Below are positions 32,795 through 37,184 of a DNA stretch of 37,184 bases, piece after piece. Position numbers and translations under genes: made by a program. The stretch is taken from assembly GCA_038316385.1 (NCBI GenBank), contig JBBQAN010000026.1, positions 1-37,184 of the forward strand, read 5' to 3'. The notes beneath the pieces are model-generated. The model was given only the letters and a program-made list of their open reading frames with translations, had not been told where the DNA came from and did not search any database. Source of the stretch: SZAS-103 sp038316385 (GTDB taxonomy: Bacteria > Pseudomonadota > Gammaproteobacteria > Xanthomonadales > Xanthomonadaceae). Numbering within the stretch: the first letter of the stretch is position 1; every line of letters starts with the position of its first letter.

Positions 32795-32969
32795 TCGAAG
32801 CATTTCTCGGCTAGCTCGCCAGCGGCCGCCTGATCTCCGCGCGGCGGTGGACCCGATGACGAATCCACGCGACTGAAAGTTCTTCCCGAAACTGGGCATC
32901 ACAGTTTTCTGCGGCGGCCGGCCGTTCGCGGTAGCACTGCAACGCCTGGCGTCAATCAGCAGCCGGCAT
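32795..32969. other. Gap between asparaginase-like gene and S53 terminator
   Basis: I find no credible gene here. The sequence is GC-rich and lacks a good start or known motif. It is not repeated elsewhere in the window. Confidence 0.55.
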
Positions 32970-32996
32970 AAAAAAACCCCGGCCGTAGCCGGGGTT
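32970..32996 (-). terminator. Intrinsic terminator of the S53 peptidase gene
   Basis: On the minus strand AACCCCGGC and GCCGGGGTT form a perfect 9-bp stem with a TACG loop, followed by a T-run (plus-strand A-run 32970-32976). It begins 24 bases after the S53 stop and fits a strong Rho-independent terminator. On the plus strand there is no T-run, so it should act in one direction. Confidence 0.93.
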
Positions 32997-33019
32997 CGCA
33001 TGCATCGGTTCTTTTCGAT

Positions 33020-35362
33020 TTACTTGACGCGCAAGGTCACGTCATCGACAACGAACGATGTCGGCAGCGACGCATCCTCGGTGCCGTTGAACTGGACTCT
33101 GACAGTCTGCCCAATAAACGACGAAATGTTGTAACTGTACTGTGTGTAACCGCTGGCCGCGTCGAGATTGGAGAACGTATGGAGCGTTTGCAGCAGGTTG
33201 CCGTGCGTGTCGTAAAGGCCCGCTGTGAGCTTGTCGAACTTGCGAACGTGGCTGACTTCCTTGGTGTCGATATGCAGCCAGAAACTCAGCGTAGCCGAGG
33301 TCTTGTTGTTGTGCAGCGCCACTGCCTGCCATACCACATCGGTATGCGCTTTGCCCTGGCCGTCAAGCCATGCATCCCATTGTCCGCCGTGCGCCGGCTC
33401 GGCCGGATCGTTGTTGAGCACGCCGGCCGACATGACCCATGGCGCCTGACCGGTTTCAAACCCGGTATTGACGATCAACTGGTTGTTGCCGCCAGCTGCC
33501 ACAACCGTTACGTCTTCGGTCTTGGTCACAAGATTGAGATCGTTGTCCGCAACGCTCTCGGACACGCTGTAGGTACCGGCGCCAGGATAATCGTGGTACG
33601 GATTGGGCAACGTGGAAATCGCAGAACCGTCACCGAAGTTCCAGAAGTGCTTGTAGATCGTGCCGTCGCTGTCAGTGGACGTGTCGGTGAAGTTCGCCCG
33701 CAGTCCCTGCGTGGTGAAGCTGAAGTTCGCGACCGGCGGGTTGCCGACGGGCTTGCCGATATGGTTGATCGCGGTGTTGAGGATGATGCTGCCGCGGCCG
33801 GTTGCGAAGTCGTAGCCGACCTTCGCATTTTCACCACCGTTGTTGCCGACGGTGACGTCATGAAAGTCCGATTGCGGCAACGCGAAGATCAGCGGTCCTG
33901 CAAAGCCGAAGTCCTGGCCCTTGACTGCAAGCACGCGCGCCCACATGCCTGCGAAAATCGGTGCCGCCAGGCTGGTGCCACCATATTGCTGGAATCCGCT
34001 GCCAACGGTGACCAATGCTCCGGTATTCGGGTCGGCATCGAACGCAACATCGGCCACGCCACGATAATTACCCGGAACCAGCAGCAGCTGCCAGCTTGGC
34101 TTCTGCTCGAAAGTGCTCGGGCTGCCGCCGCTGCCGCTCCAGACGGTTTCGTTGTTCCAGGTTGCCTGATCGCCTGTTGTGGCGTCCAGAGTCGTGCCCG
34201 CGACCGCGATTACGAATGGTGAGTCCGCCGGCCAGCTTGGGGTGACGCCGCCGTCGCCGCACTCGTCGGCGCCGGAGTCGCCGGTCGAGATCGAGAAGGT
34301 CTGTCCCTGCGCAACGCCGACTTCAAGAATCTGGTCGGTCGCAGCGGCCGCACCGGTTTGCTGCGCGCCGAGTTCGCAGCCGCCGATCGACACGTTGATG
34401 ATCTTCGCCGCATTGGCGTTCACAATCGTGTTGAAGTTCGCGGTCATGTCCGAAAAGGACAGTGTCGGCGCTGTGTAGAAAATCAACTGTCCGACTTCGC
34501 CGCCGCCCATGCCGACGATGTCCTGGCTGTCGATGTCCCACTCGATCGTACCGGCTTTATCGGTGCCGCCGCCGTTGGTCTTGACGACCGAGCTGACAAC
34601 CGGCAACAGGTGATTGTTGGTGGTGAAGGTATCCAGATCAGTCTGACTATCCGAAACGTCGCCGTTCGTGAAGATACCGACGGTCACGCCTGCCGCAGTC
34701 GCTACGCCTGTGCCGCTGTAGATCGATGAGTAGTCGACCGGATTGTGGCCCACGAGAGAACTGTTGTGCGCGTCCATGCGGATCGGCTTGATGGTGTGCC
34801 CTTGGTTCACGTTTTGCAGGCCGAGCACCGACAACACGCTGTTGCTGAGCGTCGTTGGGACACGCACCGCATCTGAGTTGGCGAATGCGATGCGGCCATC
34901 GTGCGTGCGGACCTGCTTGAACGAGGTCAGGAACGCCTTGCTTGCCGTTGCCGCAGTGCCATCGGCCGACACCAGCATGCGGTTTGGCGCGATCACGACA
35001 TTCTTGTAGCCCATGTTGGTCAGGTAGTTCGCGACTGTCTGCGCCTGCACCTGCGTGGGCGCATGGTTCGCCAGGAATTGATCGCGACTCATGATATGCG
35101 CTTTGCCGCCCTTCGCATTGTTCGCGATAAAGCCGTCGAGCACATCGCGGTTACGCAGCTTCAGTGCGATTTCGACGCGCATCGGCTGCGTCATCGGCAG
35201 TGCGCCAGTGACCGCGTCGCCGGGGCGGAGCGTGGTGGTGGGCGCAACTGTGTAGAGCGCGCCGCCGGACGTGGCCGCGATGGCGCTGGTCGCGCAGAAC
35301 GCCGTGAATACGGCCAGCGCGAGAGAAGTTTTATGCAGCTTTGCAAAAGGCGTCGAGTTCAT
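33020..35362 (-). CDS. S53 (sedolisin) serine-carboxyl peptidase with PKD domain
   Basis: This 780-residue secreted protease belongs to family S53, active at acidic pH, and resembles xanthomonalisin. Layout: signal peptide ending about SAIA (residue 29), inhibitory prodomain (about 35-200, with ALPMTQPMRVEIALKLRNRD), and catalytic domain (about 205-540). The triad is visible: Glu274 and Asp278 in GTIEWDIDSQD and Ser464 in YGGTSLAAP. Asp362 in STGDSGADEC gives the oxyanion hole. Next come a PKD domain (about 541-622, with WNFGDGS) and a C-terminal beta-sandwich (from about 630, NTGFETGQAPW, ending FVVDDVTLRVK) like carbohydrate- or protein-binding domains. It has its own terminator. Substrate is probably extracellular protein. 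Confidence 0.93.
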   Translation of the reverse strand: MNSTPFAKLHKTSLALAVFTAFCATSAIAATSGGALYTVAPTTTLRPGDAVTGALPMTQPMRVEIALKLRNRDVLDGFIANNAKGGKAHIMSRDQFLANHAPTQVQAQTVANYLTNMGYKNVVIAPNRMLVSADGTAATASKAFLTSFKQVRTHDGRIAFANSDAVRVPTTLSNSVLSVLGLQNVNQGHTIKPIRMDAHNSSLVGHNPVDYSSIYSGTGVATAAGVTVGIFTNGDVSDSQTDLDTFTTNNHLLPVVSSVVKTNGGGTDKAGTIEWDIDSQDIVGMGGGEVGQLIFYTAPTLSFSDMTANFNTIVNANAAKIINVSIGGCELGAQQTGAAAATDQILEVGVAQGQTFSISTGDSGADECGDGGVTPSWPADSPFVIAVAGTTLDATTGDQATWNNETVWSGSGGSPSTFEQKPSWQLLLVPGNYRGVADVAFDADPNTGALVTVGSGFQQYGGTSLAAPIFAGMWARVLAVKGQDFGFAGPLIFALPQSDFHDVTVGNNGGENAKVGYDFATGRGSIILNTAINHIGKPVGNPPVANFSFTTQGLRANFTDTSTDSDGTIYKHFWNFGDGSAISTLPNPYHDYPGAGTYSVSESVADNDLNLVTKTEDVTVVAAGGNNQLIVNTGFETGQAPWVMSAGVLNNDPAEPAHGGQWDAWLDGQGKAHTDVVWQAVALHNNKTSATLSFWLHIDTKEVSHVRKFDKLTAGLYDTHGNLLQTLHTFSNLDAASGYTQYSYNISSFIGQTVRVQFNGTEDASLPTSFVVDDVTLRVK

Positions 35363-35617
35363 TCGTAACCCCAGATATGTGTGGTGTACGCCGTGGACGC
35401 ATCCATCCCGACGCTACGTGTGTGGGCATTATCGCCCGATTTGCTGCTTTTCATGCCGCGCCACGCCTCCCGCGGACAAAAGCATCCGGTCGAGGTGCGT
35501 GATATTCCGATTTAAGCTCAAACCCCTGTTGCGAACCGCTAATACCGACACGCACATGGTTCCATACATTATCAGCACCTGAGCCGTGAACGGCAAGCGA
35601 ATCCTGATATACGGTGC
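35363..35617 (-). promoter_or_regulatory. Upstream region of the S53 peptidase gene
   Basis: This is the largest gap without a gene (365 bases including the next terminator). On the minus strand a GATAAT box lies at 35428-35433, but no convincing -35 stands at the right distance. Further upstream (35462-35501) a long imperfect hairpin forms from CACGCACCTC and GAGGCGTG arms with inner CGGA/TCCG pairs around a TGCTTTTG loop; it has no T-run after it. The first weak ribosome site is GGGG just before the ATG. No small gene or known riboswitch was recognised. Confidence 0.4.
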
Positions 35618-35652
35618 AAAAAAGATCCCCCGGCGCGCGTGCGTCGGGGATC
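35618..35652 (-). terminator. Intrinsic terminator of the HExxE/PKD/PPC gene
   Basis: On the minus strand GATCCCC and GGGGATC give 7 bp, extended by GC and CGC pairs past a bulged G and one A/C mismatch, and a run of six T follows (plus-strand A-run 35618-35623). It lies 75 bases after the stop at 35728. It matches a Rho-independent terminator with a slightly imperfect stem. Confidence 0.85.
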
Positions 35653-35727
35653 GGATACCGCAGTCAACTCATCAAACCGCTTCCGCAAACCAATCCCGCC
35701 GCCTTGGCGATGGGGCTGGCGCTGGAG

Positions 35728-37184
35728 TTACGGCGAGAGCGTGCCGACCAAGCTGACGCCCGAAGCCGCCGCATAAGCACGCACCTTGATATGGTACGTC
35801 CCGGCTGTCGGCGGCGAGAACGTGCAGGTCTCGTTGTTGCCGGTCAGGTACGGACGGCAGGTGTAGGTCCTCGTGGTCGGTGCCGCACCCAGACGCACAT
35901 ACAGATCCGCATCGCCGGTACCGCCGGAGATCGAAATCACCGCGCTGGTCTTGCCGGCCGGAACCACCAAGGTGTAATCCGACGAGAACGCGCTCTTGGC
36001 AATGCTTGGCAGTGCAACTGGTACGCCGCTGCAGAGCACCAGACCACCGCATCCGCCACCACCGCCACCAGTGCTGTAGCTACCCTTGAGCGAGACGCCG
36101 GTGAAGCTGGAGTACGCGTTGAGCATCACGTAGTACGTGCCGGTCTGCGCCGTCGCAATGGTGCAGGTCTCGGCATTGCCGCTCACGTACGGCCGGCAGT
36201 CGTAGCTCGACAACGTCGGCGCCGATCCGAACTTGACGTACATGTCCGAATCACCCGTGCCGCCGGACTGCACAAAGTTCAGGCCCGTCGCGCCGGACGG
36301 AACCGCCATCGTGTAGTTCAGCTGGTTGCCCGTCGTTGCCGCCAGACCCGTCACCGCCACGCCATTGCTCAGCACATTGCCGCCACCGCCGCTGGACACT
36401 GTCACCGAGGAGGTCTTGGAGCTGGTCGTGCTGTTGACGCTGTCGGTGACCGTCTCGGTCACGCTGTAGGTGTTGGCCGAAGCGTAGGTGTGGCTCGGGC
36501 TGGTTGCCGTCGAGGTGCCGCCATCGCCGAAGTTCCAGGAATGCGATCCAATGCTGCCACCGGAGTCGGTCGAGGAATCGGTGAAGTTCGCGGTCAAGCC
36601 GCTGGTCGTGAAGCTGAAGTTGGCCGACGGCGTACCGCCGCCACCGCCACCGCCACCGCTCACGTCCGCATGCGCGATCGCGCACGATGCCGTGTCGTTG
36701 GAGTAGCTGGCCTGCTCGGCAAAGGTGCCGGTGCTGAAGGTCACGTTCGCCGCACCACCGGTGCTGCCGGCCGCGATCCACGCGCACTCATCCGAGTTTT
36801 CCTGGCCCGCATACGTGCCGGTGTTGTGGTTCGACATGCCGCCCGCCGGGAACTGGTCGGACATCATCTCGTGCCACTCGTGGCCGAGCGTCATCGTGAA
36901 GCCGTCCAGCGTACCCGGGCTGTTCACGAAGCCCACGCCGCAGCCAGCGCCCGAATCGATGTTGTACGGCTGATTGCTGTACGCCATGTTGCCGTTGGAA
37001 CCGGCCGTGTAGTCATGCCATGCGCAGTACGAACCCTGGTAGCTGTCCGGGTTGGTGCCCTTCGGCGACAGGATCACGTAGTACGTCGAACGGTTCGCAG
37101 CCGTTGTGGTGTTGCCGAAATGGCCAGCGGCCTTGTTTGCTTCGGCGGCCAGCTGCGCAGCGGTCGCTGCCGACGGCGAGGCAG
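35728..37184 (-). CDS. Secreted protein: HExxE domain, PKD domain, two PPC domains (5' end missing)
   Basis: The frame is open to the right edge, so the start is outside the window. The visible 485 or so residues hold, in order: an N-terminal domain with YYVILSPKG, YCAWHDYTA, LGHEWHEMMSD (HExxE, 36868-36882) and ENSDECAW; a Gly-rich linker; a PKD domain (about 36394-36633, WNFGDGG); then two PPC (pre-peptidase C-terminal) domains (about 36073-36375 and 35731-36039), each with a DCRPY/TCRPY and ETCT pair of cysteines. The first domain resembles plant EXORDIUM/PIP1 proteins, which have HExxE and a later acidic-Cys block; this is my inference from motif order. PKD and PPC domains mean export, and a peptidase or binding function is likely. 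Gly linkers separate the parts. It ends at its own terminator. Confidence 0.85.
   Translation of the reverse strand, partial: ASPSAATAAQLAAEANKAAGHFGNTTTAANRSTYYVILSPKGTNPDSYQGSYCAWHDYTAGSNGNMAYSNQPYNIDSGAGCGVGFVNSPGTLDGFTMTLGHEWHEMMSDQFPAGGMSNHNTGTYAGQENSDECAWIAAGSTGGAANVTFSTGTFAEQASYSNDTASCAIAHADVSGGGGGGGGTPSANFSFTTSGLTANFTDSSTDSGGSIGSHSWNFGDGGTSTATSPSHTYASANTYSVTETVTDSVNSTTSSKTSSVTVSSGGGGNVLSNGVAVTGLAATTGNQLNYTMAVPSGATGLNFVQSGGTGDSDMYVKFGSAPTLSSYDCRPYVSGNAETCTIATAQTGTYYVMLNAYSSFTGVSLKGSYSTGGGGGGCGGLVLCSGVPVALPSIAKSAFSSDYTLVVPAGKTSAVISISGGTGDADLYVRLGAAPTTRTYTCRPYLTGNNETCTFSPPTAGTYHIKVRAYAAASGVSLVGTLSP

Noticed and set aside
32795..32969. Possible transposase remnant downstream of the asparaginase-like gene
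   Set aside because: A short minus-strand peptide had a faint transposase-like look, but no inverted ends or recognised motif could be shown.
35462..35501. c-di-GMP riboswitch before the S53 peptidase
   Set aside because: A CACGCA-like start drew attention, but the conserved core of the GEMM riboswitch is not present.

Overview
This GC-rich window is almost entirely chromosomal housekeeping DNA from a gammaproteobacterium. Gene order and content point to the Lysobacterales (Xanthomonadales), perhaps a Rhodanobacteraceae-like genus. Three things suggest this: bamA runs straight into lpxD with no skp between them, rnhB and dnaE follow lpxB, and there is a secreted sedolisin-type (S53) peptidase with a PKD domain. 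The lineage call is inference from memory, not a search.

Region 1 (2-19760, all + strand) is a long biogenesis superoperon. It starts with translation genes (rpsB, partial at the left edge, and tsf, ended by a strong intrinsic terminator). Two tandem DegV-family genes follow, then pyrH, frr, uppS, cdsA, dxr, rseP, bamA, lpxD, fabZ, lpxA, lpxB, rnhB and dnaE. Together these cover nucleotide supply, ribosome recycling, isoprenoid carrier and phospholipid synthesis, outer-membrane assembly, lipid A synthesis and DNA replication. Many genes overlap by a few bases, which suggests translational coupling.

Region 2 (19977-24494, - strand) reads, in transcription order, a TPR protein, lolB, ispE, tRNA-Gln(UUG) and prs. 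A REP-like inverted repeat sits between ispE and the tRNA. prs ends facing dnaE, without the rplY-pth pair that often follows it.

Region 3 (24645-29023, + strand) is hemA and prfA, then a GNAT acetyltransferase and a MoaB-type protein joined by 4-bp overlaps, then a class I polyphosphate kinase 2. Facing it (29059-31158, - strand) are a YihY-family membrane protein, a TlpA-like thioredoxin lipoprotein and acylphosphatase. Divergent from these (31294-32794, + strand) are WrbA, a DUF2069 membrane protein and a short asparaginase-domain protein.

Region 4 (33020-37184, - strand) holds two secreted multidomain proteins, each a single gene with its own intrinsic terminator. One is an S53 serine-carboxyl peptidase with PKD and C-terminal beta domains. 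The other, cut by the right edge, has an HExxE domain that resembles plant EXORDIUM/PIP1 proteins, followed by a PKD domain and two PPC domains. This is the least ordinary part of the window.

I saw no CRISPR array, prophage, intact insertion sequence or defence island. The more unusual items are the DegV pair, the HExxE secreted protein, altered motif residues in RNase HII and UppS, and the repeat elements. I found no clearly new multi-gene system.
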